Below are positions 25,534-34,643 of a DNA stretch of 64,000 nt, one piece after another (within the stretch, counting starts at the first letter, position 1; each line of letters starts with the position of its first letter). This DNA comes from Hyphococcus lacteus (GTDB lineage Bacteria > Pseudomonadota > Alphaproteobacteria > Caulobacterales > Parvularculaceae), in assembly GCF_041058985.1 (NCBI RefSeq), contig NZ_JBEHZE010000001.1, positions 1,240,001-1,304,000 on the forward strand, in the 5' to 3' direction. The notes beneath the pieces were generated by a model, which worked only from the letters and a program-made list of their open reading frames with translations, ran no database searches and was not told the origin of the DNA. Position numbers and translations under genes: made by a program.

Positions 25534-27648
25534 ATGATTATCAACCGTTTCATGGGCCTTTTCTCGGCTATTTTTATTGCGTTGGCGACGTTCAGTGCGG
25601 CCCACGCCCAAACGTCCATTGTTAATGAATACACCCAATCCGAAATCATTGCGGAAACGGATGCGTTCGTTCCTGGTGAAACCACTTGGTTCGCACTGCG
25701 GCAGGAATTACGCGATGGCTGGCATGTGTTTTGGACAAATCCAGGGGACGCCGGGTTACCATTAGAATTAGATTGGACATTGCCCGAAGGGTTTGCGGTT
25801 GGTGATATTCTCCAGCCCATACCCGAATACATCCCTGTGGGCCCGCTCGCGAGTTATGCTCATGAGGGTGAACCAGTTTTTCTGGTGCCTGTTCGTGTTC
25901 CGGATAATGCAACTATCGGCGATGTAATTGGCGTTACAATAAATGCGTCTTGGCAGACTTGCGAAGAAATTTGTGTTCCTGAAAGCGGACAGTTTTCTTT
26001 TGAGTTCCCGGTCAAGCGCACTTCGAAAGTTAATGTTGCGCATGCAGATGTATTTTCGGATGCTCGCTCAAAGCTGCCCGAAAACTATGCTGGCAACGCA
26101 AGCTTTGTAGCAGAGGGAGACCGTTACCAGCTTGTCTTGTCAGGTTTTCAGGGCGAAAAGATTAGTGAAGCATTTTTCTTTGCTGAACCTGAAGGCTTGA
26201 TTGAACCTTCAGCGGAGCAAGCGTTTTCGATTACGGATGATACGTTGCGTCTGTCGTTCAAACCGGGTTGGCTTGAGCGTTTTGAAGAAAAATCCCTCAA
26301 GGGGATATTGGTATTTGATAGCACTGCTAGTGGTCCAAAAGGTTTTGCGTTGTCGGCGATGCTCCCCGCGCCCATAGAGCCAGTGACGTTAAGCGCTGAC
26401 CCGACGGTTCAGCCGGACGGGGCCAATATCGGAATATTACTTTTGTTGGCGCTGCTGGGCGGGGTGATTTTGAATATCATGCCTTGTGTTTTCCCTATCG
26501 TTTTCATCAAGGCTGCGTCCTTTATGAAAAGCGCCCAAGACCAGCCAGGCATCGTTCGTCGCCACGGATTGTTATATACGGGCGGTGTCATCACGACATT
26601 CCTCGTGATGGGCGGCATTCTTTTGGTGTTGCGCGCTGGTGGTGAACAATTTGGTTGGGGGTTTCATCTTCAGTCTCCAATTGTTGTCGCTTTTTCCGCA
26701 CTAGTCTTACTTTTGGTTGGTCTCAATTTGGCTGGTCTATTTACGGTCGGACAAAGCGTTGCCGGTGTCGGTGAAGGGCTGGCGCGCAAAGATGGCGCGC
26801 TTGGTGCATTTTTCACTGGGGTGTTAGCGGTCATTGTTGCGGCCCCGTGTATTGGTCCGTTACTAAGTGCCCCTATGGGCGCGGCTCTATTACTCCCCCC
26901 TAGCGCGGGGATGGCAATTTTTGCGGCGCTCGGTCTTGGGCTTGCTCTGCCATATTTGGCCCTTTCTCTTGCGCCGGGGTTGGGTCGTTTCTTGCCAAAA
27001 CCTGGGGTTTGGATGGCGACATTTAAGCAGTTGCTAGCTTTCCCGGTGTTCGGTGCAGCTGCTTATTTTCTCTGGGTGCTTGCGCAACAGTCTACTGGTG
27101 TTGGGTTGGCCACAGTTTTGGCGAGTGCTGTCGCTATCGCGCTTGCCGCATGGCTATTTGAAAAAAGTAAATCCGAAGATCGGCGCGGCATGGTGTTGCG
27201 CGTTCTTTCAGCGGTTGTGACCGTGGCTGCTATTGTGCCGATAACAAACCTTGATGCGAATACAAAGACGCAAGTTGAAGTTGTAGGGGAGGCTTATGGG
27301 GCGATGCGTTCAGAACCCTATAGCCGCGAGGCGCTTGATGGTTATCGGGTCGCTGGCGTGCCGGTTTTTATCGATTTTACTGCTGCATGGTGCGTGACTT
27401 GCCAATTCAATAAACTGACAGTTTTCTCAGATGAGCAATTGGGCGCTGATTTCGCCGAGGCCGGCGTGATCTTTATGGTCGCCGATTGGACAGTTCGCGA
27501 TCCGGAGATTACTGCGGCATTGGAATCCTTTGGTGCGAGTGGGGTTCCGCTTTATGTGGCCTATCCGGTGGGAGATGACCCAACAATTGTTCCGCAGCCA
27601 TTAACCAAGAATGCCGTTAGGGCTGCGGTAGGTCTAGCGCGCCGATGA
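25534..27648 (+). CDS. Thiol:disulfide interchange protein DsbD-like
   Basis: A 704-residue three-part reductase that carries electrons from cytoplasmic thioredoxin to the periplasm. After a signal peptide (1-25) comes an N-terminal periplasmic domain with the Cys pair TCEEIC (about 143-148), then eight or so membrane helices of the CcdA/DsbD core with MPCVFP (about 315) and APCIGP (about 436), and a C-terminal thioredoxin domain with AWCVTC (about 618-623). All three redox pairs are present. The closest description is ScsB/DsbD type. Its 3' end overlaps a short opposite-strand frame by 15 bases. Confidence 0.93.
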   Translation: MIINRFMGLFSAIFIALATFSAAHAQTSIVNEYTQSEIIAETDAFVPGETTWFALRQELRDGWHVFWTNPGDAGLPLELDWTLPEGFAVGDILQPIPEYIPVGPLASYAHEGEPVFLVPVRVPDNATIGDVIGVTINASWQTCEEICVPESGQFSFEFPVKRTSKVNVAHADVFSDARSKLPENYAGNASFVAEGDRYQLVLSGFQGEKISEAFFFAEPEGLIEPSAEQAFSITDDTLRLSFKPGWLERFEEKSLKGILVFDSTASGPKGFALSAMLPAPIEPVTLSADPTVQPDGANIGILLLLALLGGVILNIMPCVFPIVFIKAASFMKSAQDQPGIVRRHGLLYTGGVITTFLVMGGILLVLRAGGEQFGWGFHLQSPIVVAFSALVLLLVGLNLAGLFTVGQSVAGVGEGLARKDGALGAFFTGVLAVIVAAPCIGPLLSAPMGAALLLPPSAGMAIFAALGLGLALPYLALSLAPGLGRFLPKPGVWMATFKQLLAFPVFGAAAYFLWVLAQQSTGVGLATVLASAVAIALAAWLFEKSKSEDRRGMVLRVLSAVVTVAAIVPITNLDANTKTQVEVVGEAYGAMRSEPYSREALDGYRVAGVPVFIDFTAAWCVTCQFNKLTVFSDEQLGADFAEAGVIFMVADWTVRDPEITAALESFGASGVPLYVAYPVGDDPTIVPQPLTKNAVRAAVGLARR

Positions 27649-27822
27649 TGGTGCATGAGCGAGACGTGGAGCATCAATAGCCGCGGCTGCGGCCCGTTGC
27701 TCTAGTTCATAGGCTTTTGCACCAAAAATAAAAGTAACAGCAGATAAGGCAATGACGCTTGTAAGGGCGCGTTTGAGCAATCGTGTTTTGATGGATAATG
27801 TTGAATTGGTCGTGTTTTCCAT
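27634..27822 (-). CDS. Possible small membrane-anchored protein
   Basis: A 62-residue frame with an N-terminal basic stretch, one hydrophobic helix (about 21-37, ALTSVIALSAVTFIFGA) and an Ala/Arg-rich tail. It fills the gap between dsbD and pgi on the opposite strand. The composition looks like a real small membrane protein, but there is no clear ribosome-binding site and I recognise no family. Confidence 0.4.
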   Translation of the reverse strand: MENTTNSTLSIKTRLLKRALTSVIALSAVTFIFGAKAYELEQRAAAAAIDAPRLAHAPSSAR

Positions 27823-27929
27823 AAGCGGTTGTTTACCGGGTTTTCCTTAAAACGCGTTGAGGATGACATTTAAAATCCGTATTACTTTCAGAAGTTTACC
27901 AAGTCGTTGCTAGAAAGGTGCCGTAGTCG

Positions 27930-29591
27930 ATGGTCGAGGTTACAAAGACACCGGAATGGAAATCGCTTTCGGCGGATGCCGAAGCGCTGGCCAGCACAAA
28001 TATGCGAACTTTGTTCGCTGACGACCCGGATCGGTTTGAGCGTTATTCGTTGGAAGCGGCGGGATTATTCCTTGATTTTTCAAAAAATAAGATATCTGAA
28101 GATGCGTTTGATCATCTTATTGCGTTGGCAAACGCTGTAGATCTCGAAGGAACGCGATCGCGAATGTTCGCGGGCGAGCCGATCAACACAACTGAAAATC
28201 GCGCTGTGCTTCATACAGCGCTCCGTGATTTTTCGCTTCGAGATTATCATGTAGATGGCGAAAATGTATCGCCAAAAATTCGCACTGAGTTAAAGCGAAT
28301 AGCAGCTTTCGCACAATCTATTCATAGCGGTGCCGCAAAAGGTTATTCCGGAAAAACACTCGATACCGTTGTGAATATTGGGATAGGCGGATCTGACCTC
28401 GGGCCACAAATGGTGGTCGAAGCCTTGCGTCCGTATTGGCTGGACGGTCGGCGGAGTTTTTTCGTCTCCAACGTCGATGGGCAGCAACTTGCCGATACTC
28501 TTGCTCAAATCAACCTGGAAACGACCTTGTTCGTGATTGCGTCAAAGACCTTTACAACACAAGAAACCATGACAAACGCTGAAAGCGCGCGCAAATGGTT
28601 TCTTGATCGCGGCGGGAAAGATGTGGCGAAACACTTTGTCGCCCTTTCCACAAACCGTCACGCAGTAGAGGCGTTTGGTATTGATCCCGAAAATATGTTC
28701 CAGTTTTGGGACTGGGTCGGTGGACGTTATTCGCTGTGGTCGGCGATTGGTCTTTCAATCGCACTTCAAGTTGGTTTTGCGAATTTTGAAAACCTGCTTA
28801 AGGGCGCTCATTTAATGGATGAGCATTTCCGTAGTGCCTCGTTACGCCGAAACATGCCTGTTTTACTTGCCCTTGTTGGGGTTTGGAACCGGAATTTCCT
28901 TGGCGCATCGGCGCATGCGGTCTTGCCCTATGATCAACATCTTCACCGGTTGCCGGCCTACCTTCAGCAAGCAGATATGGAGTCAAACGGCAAACGTATT
29001 GGCAAAGATGGTGCCGTGTTGGAAAACAAGACTGGCCCTATCATCTTTGGTGAACCGGGTACCAATGGGCAACATGCGTTCTATCAACTTCTACATCAGG
29101 GTACTGATTTAATTTCTGCTGACTTCATTGCGCCTGCGATTAGCCATTCGGAATTGGGGGATCACCATCCGAAATTGCTTTCGAATTTTTTGGCGCAGAC
29201 TGAGGCCCTGATGCGGGGGAAGGCCGACCAGGAAGTTCGTGATGAATTGCGTGCGGACGGTCTGACGAAGCCTGAGATTACAGCTCTTGCGCCACATAAA
29301 GCATTTCCTGGTGATCGGCCCAGTAATTCAATTCTTATGGGGAAGTTGACCCCGGAAACGCTGGGCGCGTTGATCGCACTCTATGAGCACAAAATTTTCT
29401 GTCAGGGCGTCATTTGGGGCATCAATTCCTTTGACCAGTGGGGGGTCGAGTTAGGGAAAGTGTTGGCAAAATCCATACTTCCGGAATTGTCCAACTTGTC
29501 CGAAGAAAAACCTTCGGCGACATCGCACGATGCGTCAACAAATGGCCTAATTGATCGGATAAATGACCTACGGCAGCGCGCGAAACCATAA
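27930..29591 (+). CDS. pgi: Glucose-6-phosphate isomerase
   Basis: A 553-residue enzyme interconverting glucose-6-phosphate and fructose-6-phosphate. Family signatures are IGIGGSDLGPQM (about 150-161), the sugar-phosphate SIS motif near SKTFTTQETM (about 207-216), FSLW-type GGRYSLWSAIGLS and the C-terminal signature QGVIWGINSFDQWGVELGK (about 491-509). Length is normal. AAAGG lies about ten bases upstream of the ATG. Confidence 0.96.
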   Translation: MVEVTKTPEWKSLSADAEALASTNMRTLFADDPDRFERYSLEAAGLFLDFSKNKISEDAFDHLIALANAVDLEGTRSRMFAGEPINTTENRAVLHTALRDFSLRDYHVDGENVSPKIRTELKRIAAFAQSIHSGAAKGYSGKTLDTVVNIGIGGSDLGPQMVVEALRPYWLDGRRSFFVSNVDGQQLADTLAQINLETTLFVIASKTFTTQETMTNAESARKWFLDRGGKDVAKHFVALSTNRHAVEAFGIDPENMFQFWDWVGGRYSLWSAIGLSIALQVGFANFENLLKGAHLMDEHFRSASLRRNMPVLLALVGVWNRNFLGASAHAVLPYDQHLHRLPAYLQQADMESNGKRIGKDGAVLENKTGPIIFGEPGTNGQHAFYQLLHQGTDLISADFIAPAISHSELGDHHPKLLSNFLAQTEALMRGKADQEVRDELRADGLTKPEITALAPHKAFPGDRPSNSILMGKLTPETLGALIALYEHKIFCQGVIWGINSFDQWGVELGKVLAKSILPELSNLSEEKPSATSHDASTNGLIDRINDLRQRAKP

Positions 29592-29601
29592 GAGGTCCAA
29601 C

Positions 29602-30195
29602 ATGCGAAAAATTATTGCGATCTGCATTGCAGGCTTGACAGTTTTAACGAGCGCGTTCGCTGAGGGCAGTGATCGGCAATACGCAAAAATCCAAACCTCT
29701 ATGGGCGATGTAATCGTCGAGTTAAATCGTGAAAAAGCACCAGTAACGGTCGAGAACTTTCTGCAATACGCCACCAAAGGCCACTATGACCGCACGCTGA
29801 TCCATCGCGTCGTTCATGGCTATGTCATTCAAGGGGGCGGGTATTCGCGATTGTTCACTGAGCGAAATACGCGTGACCCAATCGCTTATGAAGGTGAGAA
29901 TGGCCTTCTCAATGAACGCGGCACTATTGCTATGGCGAGAAGCGACAAACCCGACAGCGCGCAAGCTCAATGGTTTATCAATCTGCGGGATAATGAAAAA
30001 CTCAATCATCGGGTGACTGATCTTGGCCCGATTTATGGTTATACGGTTTTCGGGCGCGTCGTTGAAGGTATGGACGTTGTGGATGCTATCGGCAGTGTTT
30101 CGACCGGCGCTGGCGGCCATTTTGACGCTGAAGTTCCAATTGATCCGATTTTTATCAACCGGATAGACCCGATTGAATGGCCTGAGGCGGATTGA
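29602..30195 (+). CDS. Exported cyclophilin-type peptidyl-prolyl isomerase
   Basis: A 197-residue periplasmic proline isomerase. A signal peptide (1-20) precedes the cyclophilin domain with GDVIVELNREKAPVTVENFL, FHRV-type LIHRVVHGYVIQGG and the segment SAQAQWFINLRDN. The ATG at 29602 has AGAGG in front and starts the signal peptide; the longer frame runs into the end of pgi. It probably helps folding of exported proteins. Confidence 0.93.
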   Translation: MRKIIAICIAGLTVLTSAFAEGSDRQYAKIQTSMGDVIVELNREKAPVTVENFLQYATKGHYDRTLIHRVVHGYVIQGGGYSRLFTERNTRDPIAYEGENGLLNERGTIAMARSDKPDSAQAQWFINLRDNEKLNHRVTDLGPIYGYTVFGRVVEGMDVVDAIGSVSTGAGGHFDAEVPIDPIFINRIDPIEWPEAD

Positions 30196-30260
30196 GGCAT
30201 ATTGTTTATGCGCGTCCGTGAACATTGCTCATAAGGGCGTAATCGGATATTCCGCGCATT

Positions 30261-31733
30261 ATGGCGAAAAAACAGAAAACATTCCGACCCAAAGCGCGTG
30301 TACCGCGCGGATTCCGTGATCGACTTGGCGCAGAGATCGTTGCTGAGAGGGAAATGCTGGCGCGTATTAGCGCCGTTTATGAATCCCACGGGTTTGATCC
30401 GTTGGAAACACCAGCCTTCGAATTCACGGACGCGCTAGGCAAGTTTTTGCCGGATGTGGACCGCCCCAATCAGGGCGTCTTTTCGATCCAAGATGACGAT
30501 CAGCAATGGATGAGCCTGCGATATGACCTGACCGCACCTTTGGCCCGATATGTGGCTGAAAATTATGATGGTCTGCCTAAACCATTTCGGCGTTATCAAG
30601 TTGGCCCCGTTTGGCGGAATGAAAAGCCCGGCCCCGGACGGTTTCGCCAGTTCACACAATGCGATGCCGACACAGTCGGTGCGCCAGCGCCCTATGCAGA
30701 CGCAGAGATGTGCGCGATGTTTTGTGATGTTATCGAAGCCGCTGGCATCCAAAAGGGCGACTATTTCGTTCGTATCAGTAACCGTAAAATCGTTGATGGC
30801 CTTTTTGAAAAGATCGGCCTTGATGGTGACGAAAGCGCAGAGATGCGTATGACGGTGATGCGGTCGATGGATAAGTTTGACCGGCTGGGTGATCAGGGTG
30901 TTTCCCTTCTGTTGGGGAAAGGGCGCAAAGACGACTCTGGTGATTTCACCGATGGCGCGAATCTTGATCCCGCTAACATAGAAGCCGTTCTTTCGTTCTT
31001 GAATTCCGGACAAGCTGATGACCCGCTGGGGGCGATTGCGCAAATTCTCGGCGATACCAAAAGTGGCGAAGCTGGCTTAGATGAATTGACGGGCATCAAA
31101 AACGCTATCCCGGATTTTGATAGCCGATCTATCATTTTCGATTGTTCGGTTATTCGTGGCTTGGAATATTATACTGGCCCAGTATTTGAGGCCGAACTCA
31201 CTTCAACCATCGAAGACGCAAAAGGCCGCCCGGTTCAGATCGGTTCCGTTGGCGGCGGTGGTCGTTATGACGGGTTGGTGAAGCGGTTCAAGGGCGTAGA
31301 GGTTCCTGCAGTTGGTTTTTCAGTTGGCGTTTCGCGATTGCTTGCAGCGCTTGAATTACAACAGGGTGCAAAGGCAAACCCGGCGGGCCCGGTGATTGTA
31401 TTGGCGCTGGAAAAAGATCAGATGGCGTCCTATCAAACGATGGCCGCAGAACTCCGCATTGCTGGAATTCGTAGTGAAGTCTATCTGGGTGGTTCGAATT
31501 TCGCGAAGCAGTTGAAGTATGCGGATAAGCGCACAGCGCCCGTTGCGATCATCCAAGGAGAGGACGAGCGCCAGAAGAACGAAATTACGATTAAAGATTT
31601 GGTTCTTGGCTCGGAATTATCAAAAAAGATCGAAGACAATACTGAATGGCGCGAAGAGCAACCAGCACAGTTCTCTGTTCCGCGAGCTAATCTTGTCGAA
31701 GCCGTAAAAAGTACATTGGCGCGACGCCGCTAA
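30261..31733 (+). CDS. hisS: Histidyl-tRNA synthetase
   Basis: A 490-residue class II synthetase that charges tRNA-His. Motif 2 region is YQVGPVWRNEKPGPGRFRQF, the His-specific GLEYYTGPVFEA loop is at about 297-308, class II motif 3 lies in VGFSVGVSRLL, and a C-terminal anticodon-binding domain follows (about 370-480). The N-terminus carries a basic tail before VPRGFRD. The stop overlaps the convergent transporter stop by four bases. Confidence 0.95.
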   Translation: MAKKQKTFRPKARVPRGFRDRLGAEIVAEREMLARISAVYESHGFDPLETPAFEFTDALGKFLPDVDRPNQGVFSIQDDDQQWMSLRYDLTAPLARYVAENYDGLPKPFRRYQVGPVWRNEKPGPGRFRQFTQCDADTVGAPAPYADAEMCAMFCDVIEAAGIQKGDYFVRISNRKIVDGLFEKIGLDGDESAEMRMTVMRSMDKFDRLGDQGVSLLLGKGRKDDSGDFTDGANLDPANIEAVLSFLNSGQADDPLGAIAQILGDTKSGEAGLDELTGIKNAIPDFDSRSIIFDCSVIRGLEYYTGPVFEAELTSTIEDAKGRPVQIGSVGGGGRYDGLVKRFKGVEVPAVGFSVGVSRLLAALELQQGAKANPAGPVIVLALEKDQMASYQTMAAELRIAGIRSEVYLGGSNFAKQLKYADKRTAPVAIIQGEDERQKNEITIKDLVLGSELSKKIEDNTEWREEQPAQFSVPRANLVEAVKSTLARRR

Positions 31734-32662
31734 ATAAAGATCAATAGAACTGCTGAAACAGTGACGACCGATAGCAGAGTGGTGAAGCTGACGGCGGCGG
31801 CGCTTTCACTTTTGTAATGGCCGTATTGGCTGGCCATGATGAATGATCCAACAGCTGAAGGTACAAATACAAAAAGTGCCAACGCACCGCGATAATGCGG
31901 ATCGTCCAAGCCTAAAAACTGTGCGGATAATAAGGCAATGAATGGAAGTGCGGCCATTTTTGCCGCTGCAATCATGGTTACGCGGCCCGCCACTGTTTTA
32001 AACGGCGGGAAGCTATGGGTCGCAAGAAAAAGACCAAGCGAGAATAACGCTGTTGGTCCAGCGGCGCGGCCGAGCAACCCAAAGAACGTCTCAGCAGGCC
32101 CTTCATAGGGAAGACCAATTGCTGAATAAAGAAAACCTGCCACCATCGCGATAACCAACGGATTGCGTAATGGCCCGCGCACATAATTGAACATACGACC
32201 AAGGCTCGTGCCGGTGTCGCGGCGTGGTGCCATGAGCGCGCTTGACAATGCAATAATCAGTGTACCTTCGATCAACATCAGCGTAACGAAGGGCCTCGCC
32301 CATCCGTTGATTGACAGTGCAATCGGCAAGCCGAGAAAGACTGCATTACCCAAGGTCGAGGTGAGTGCGTGGGCACCAGCTTCTTGCTTAGTGATATGAA
32401 AAACCACTCGTGAAAGGTGATAAGTACCGAACAGAACGGCGAGGCTGGCAATTCCATAGGAGAGCCCGAGAGCCAGATCTTCTTGGCTCGGCGGTGTTGT
32501 ACCCGCAGTTAACCCGAACAATGCCGCAGGCATTGCAAACCGAAAAACAAACTTGTTTAAGGCTGTGCTGTCTTCGGCATTCATCAGCTTGTACCGGCCA
32601 GCGATTAAGCCAGCGGCAATAATACCGAAAACGGGAAGGGCGACGGAAAAGACAGGGTTCAT
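31730..32662 (-). CDS. AEC-family transporter (auxin efflux carrier-like)
   Basis: A 310-residue membrane protein with about ten helices in two similar halves, as in the AEC family of organic anion or malonate/malate carriers. The N-terminal IIAAGLIAGRY, TLGNAVFLGLPIAL in the middle and the C-terminal LFVFVPSAVGSFIMASQYG are family-like. The substrate is not predictable. A CTTGAC-N17 promoter lies 30-60 bases upstream. Confidence 0.88.
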   Translation of the reverse strand: MNPVFSVALPVFGIIAAGLIAGRYKLMNAEDSTALNKFVFRFAMPAALFGLTAGTTPPSQEDLALGLSYGIASLAVLFGTYHLSRVVFHITKQEAGAHALTSTLGNAVFLGLPIALSINGWARPFVTLMLIEGTLIIALSSALMAPRRDTGTSLGRMFNYVRGPLRNPLVIAMVAGFLYSAIGLPYEGPAETFFGLLGRAAGPTALFSLGLFLATHSFPPFKTVAGRVTMIAAAKMAALPFIALLSAQFLGLDDPHYRGALALFVFVPSAVGSFIMASQYGHYKSESAAAVSFTTLLSVVTVSAVLLIFI

Positions 32663-32693
32663 TGATTTTGACTTGTGCGGTTAAAGCCGCACG

Positions 32694-32722
32694 GTCTCAC
32701 AAGGCTTGAGGCTCGCGTCAAG
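32694..32722 (-). promoter_or_regulatory. Probable sigma-70 promoter for the AEC transporter
   Basis: On the minus strand CTTGAC (32717-32722) is separated by 17 bases from TGAGAC (32694-32699). The -35 is perfect for alphaproteobacteria; the -10 is weak. A perfect six-base hairpin, GTGCGG/CCGCAC (32675-32680 with 32687-32692), sits at the expected transcript start. Confidence 0.4.
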
Positions 32723-32745
32723 GTCCACGTCTTTAGAGGTAATAT

Positions 32746-32858
32746 GCCGGGCGGAGAGAAAGCCTGATCTCCCGGGGGCTGGGGGCGATGGTTAAAACCG
32801 GAAATTCCGACCCTACCGACCGCCCGGCCTAACTAATATGCGCGGGGATTGGGGCGCA
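32746..32858. other. Hairpin-rich intergenic segment, possible structured RNA
   Basis: GCCGGGCGG (32746-32754) is perfectly complementary to CCGCCCGGC (32820-32828), closing an 83-base segment. Inside are smaller pairings: GGAG/CTCC, GGTT/AACC and CGGAA/TTCCG. A further TGCGC/GCGCA hairpin lies at 32839-32858. No protein frame of note is present. It lies between the divergent AEC transporter and DUF2794 gene. It does not match a riboswitch or tRNA that I know. Confidence 0.3.
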
Positions 32859-32942
32859 GAAAGGGATCAATTAAGGCCATATTAAGGATGCTGATAGGCT
32901 TTGGGGCTTGCTCAACCGGCCCTTACGGGCGAAACTTTGGAT

Positions 32943-33299
32943 ATGTCCGGTAAAGTTGCCCAATTCGTTCCAGATTCTGCGCCGTCACCAAAGCGGCCAG
33001 AGCCGGTGGCGTTTGATCGGGCAGAGCTAGGCCGGATCTTGACGGTGTATGGCTATTTCGTAGCGGCAGGGGAATGGCGCGATTACGCGATTGATTCCCT
33101 GAATGAGATGGCGATTTTTTCTATCTTCCGCCGGGCTTCGGAAATGCCGGTGTATCGAATTGAAAAACGTCCGAAGCTAGCAAAAAAACAGGGTGCCTAT
33201 TCGGTCGTTTCTATGAGCGGTGAAGTGCTGAAACGTGGCCAAGATTTAGGGCAGGTCCTTAAATGGTTTGACCGTCAGAAATTGAAACTCACCACTTAA
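32943..33299 (+). CDS. DUF2794 family protein
   Basis: A 118-residue cytoplasmic protein of the alphaproteobacterial DUF2794 family, recognised from VAFDRAELGRILTVYG, EWRDYAIDSL and the C-terminal LKWFDRQKLKL. The function is unknown. The ATG at 32943 gives the usual length; a TTG at 32901 would add 14 residues. The stop overlaps the convergent TPR gene by four bases. Confidence 0.85.
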   Translation: MSGKVAQFVPDSAPSPKRPEPVAFDRAELGRILTVYGYFVAAGEWRDYAIDSLNEMAIFSIFRRASEMPVYRIEKRPKLAKKQGAYSVVSMSGEVLKRGQDLGQVLKWFDRQKLKLTT

Positions 33300-34525
33300 T
33301 TCATGGCTGCTTTACTCGGCGCTTTGCATGCCTCAAATGTCTCAACAAATATGTGCCGCTGAGCGTGGCTGCCGCCGATCCGGTGCAGGTTCTGAAGTAC
33401 GGGCGCGAGGATTTCAGCGGACATCGGATGATCGTCACGCGTAAAAGCCGTTAGTGCTCGCGCGGTGGGTAAGCAAATTTCGCCCCATATAAGTGCGTCA
33501 TCACCGGTCGCTCCTGCGGCTTTTTTCTCTAGCGAAGACAAAAGTTCAGCTGCTGCAGCGTCATTGCCGTGTCGCGTGAGTGCGATAAGGTAATGAAGAT
33601 CGTGAAACGGAAATAGATGTTCGCCAATTCGTTTTTCGGCTTGTTCGGCTATGGGTGCCCAGCGATTACCGACATTCATACCGCGCAGCTCTAATCGCCA
33701 GAGCATTGATGCCGCGCCGATTTTTTCTTGCGGGAATTCCGGCCATTCGCCCCATAGGCGGTTGTCAAATATCTCTAAAGCCTCGGTTTCGCGGCCCAAG
33801 GAAAGCCGGAACAGCGCAGCATGCCACCAATTATGGATACGGATGAATATGCCTTTGCCATCCCAAGTGTGGGCACAATGATCTAACCAACGGGCGCCGT
33901 CTTGTGGCCGGCCTTCGGTTTCCATGACATGGGCGACAGCATGATGTGCCCAGGCATCGTCAAGGGCAATTTCAGTAGCGCGCATACCCTCGTCTTCGGC
34001 TTCGCGTATCCGGTGGTTTTGTTCTAACGCAAAGGCGTGCATGCCGTGAACATAGGGCGTATCTTCATGGATGATTGCGGCGCGTTGGCCCAAACGTAAC
34101 AGCGCTTCCTGATCGCCGAGATTGAATGCGTGATACTGCGCCCATTTTAGCGCGCAAAGGTCTGCGGGCCAGCGCACCGTCAACTCATCAAGTAGCGCCA
34201 ATGCCTTGCGATACTGCATGCCTGCCCAAGCGTGAACCGCCGCACAAAATAATTGTTCACGTTCTGTGGCTTGGCGTTCTGTCGCGTGCATTCGAGCGAG
34301 ATAGGGCTTTGCCGCTTGCCAACCTTCGGCACCTTCAAAAGCAAGGTGAACTGCGGCTGCATGGGCGTTTATGAGCGGTGCGTTTGGGGCGTCATCTGCG
34401 GCTGCGAAGAGCGCGCGAATATTTGGGCCGTAGGCAAGAAGCTCGCGCGTGAAATGATCATAAGCCCGCACAGTGCTGGCCGACATATTTGTAAGAGGAA
34501 GGTCAAAACAATCTCGCATGGACAT
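33296..34525 (-). CDS. TTC38-like tetratricopeptide protein
   Basis: About 409 residues, entirely alpha-helical. The layout and phrases such as HAAAVHLAFEGAEGWQAA, YVHGMHAFALEQNHR and AVAHVMETEGRPQDGARWL are those of the TTC38 family (tetratricopeptide repeat protein 38), found in animals and many proteobacteria with no known activity. It has no signal peptide. An ATG at 34525 (MSMRDCFDLPL) is chosen; a TTG at 34555 is open but adds a poor N-terminus. A shared terminator lies upstream, between it and the BI-1 gene. Confidence 0.85.
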   Translation of the reverse strand: MSMRDCFDLPLTNMSASTVRAYDHFTRELLAYGPNIRALFAAADDAPNAPLINAHAAAVHLAFEGAEGWQAAKPYLARMHATERQATEREQLFCAAVHAWAGMQYRKALALLDELTVRWPADLCALKWAQYHAFNLGDQEALLRLGQRAAIIHEDTPYVHGMHAFALEQNHRIREAEDEGMRATEIALDDAWAHHAVAHVMETEGRPQDGARWLDHCAHTWDGKGIFIRIHNWWHAALFRLSLGRETEALEIFDNRLWGEWPEFPQEKIGAASMLWRLELRGMNVGNRWAPIAEQAEKRIGEHLFPFHDLHYLIALTRHGNDAAAAELLSSLEKKAAGATGDDALIWGEICLPTARALTAFTRDDHPMSAEILAPVLQNLHRIGGSHAQRHIFVETFEACKAPSKAAMN

Positions 34526-34599
34526 ACCATAAAGGTTGCTGCGCGGCCTCGGCAAATAGCGATTACTGACGTTCGGTCACGGCTTGTTTAGTAACAATA

Positions 34600-34626
34600 A
34601 AAAACCCCGCTCGCGGCGGGGTTTTT
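34600..34626. terminator. Terminator downstream of nothing on plus; faces the BI-1/TTC38 gap
   Basis: AAAAACCCCGC (34600-34610) pairs perfectly with GCGGGGTTTTT (34616-34626) around a five-base loop. Having A-run and T-run on both sides it can act in both directions; on the minus strand it terminates the BI-1 gene that ends at 34644. Confidence 0.9.
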
Positions 34627-34643
34627 AGAAAAATAAAAAGCTG

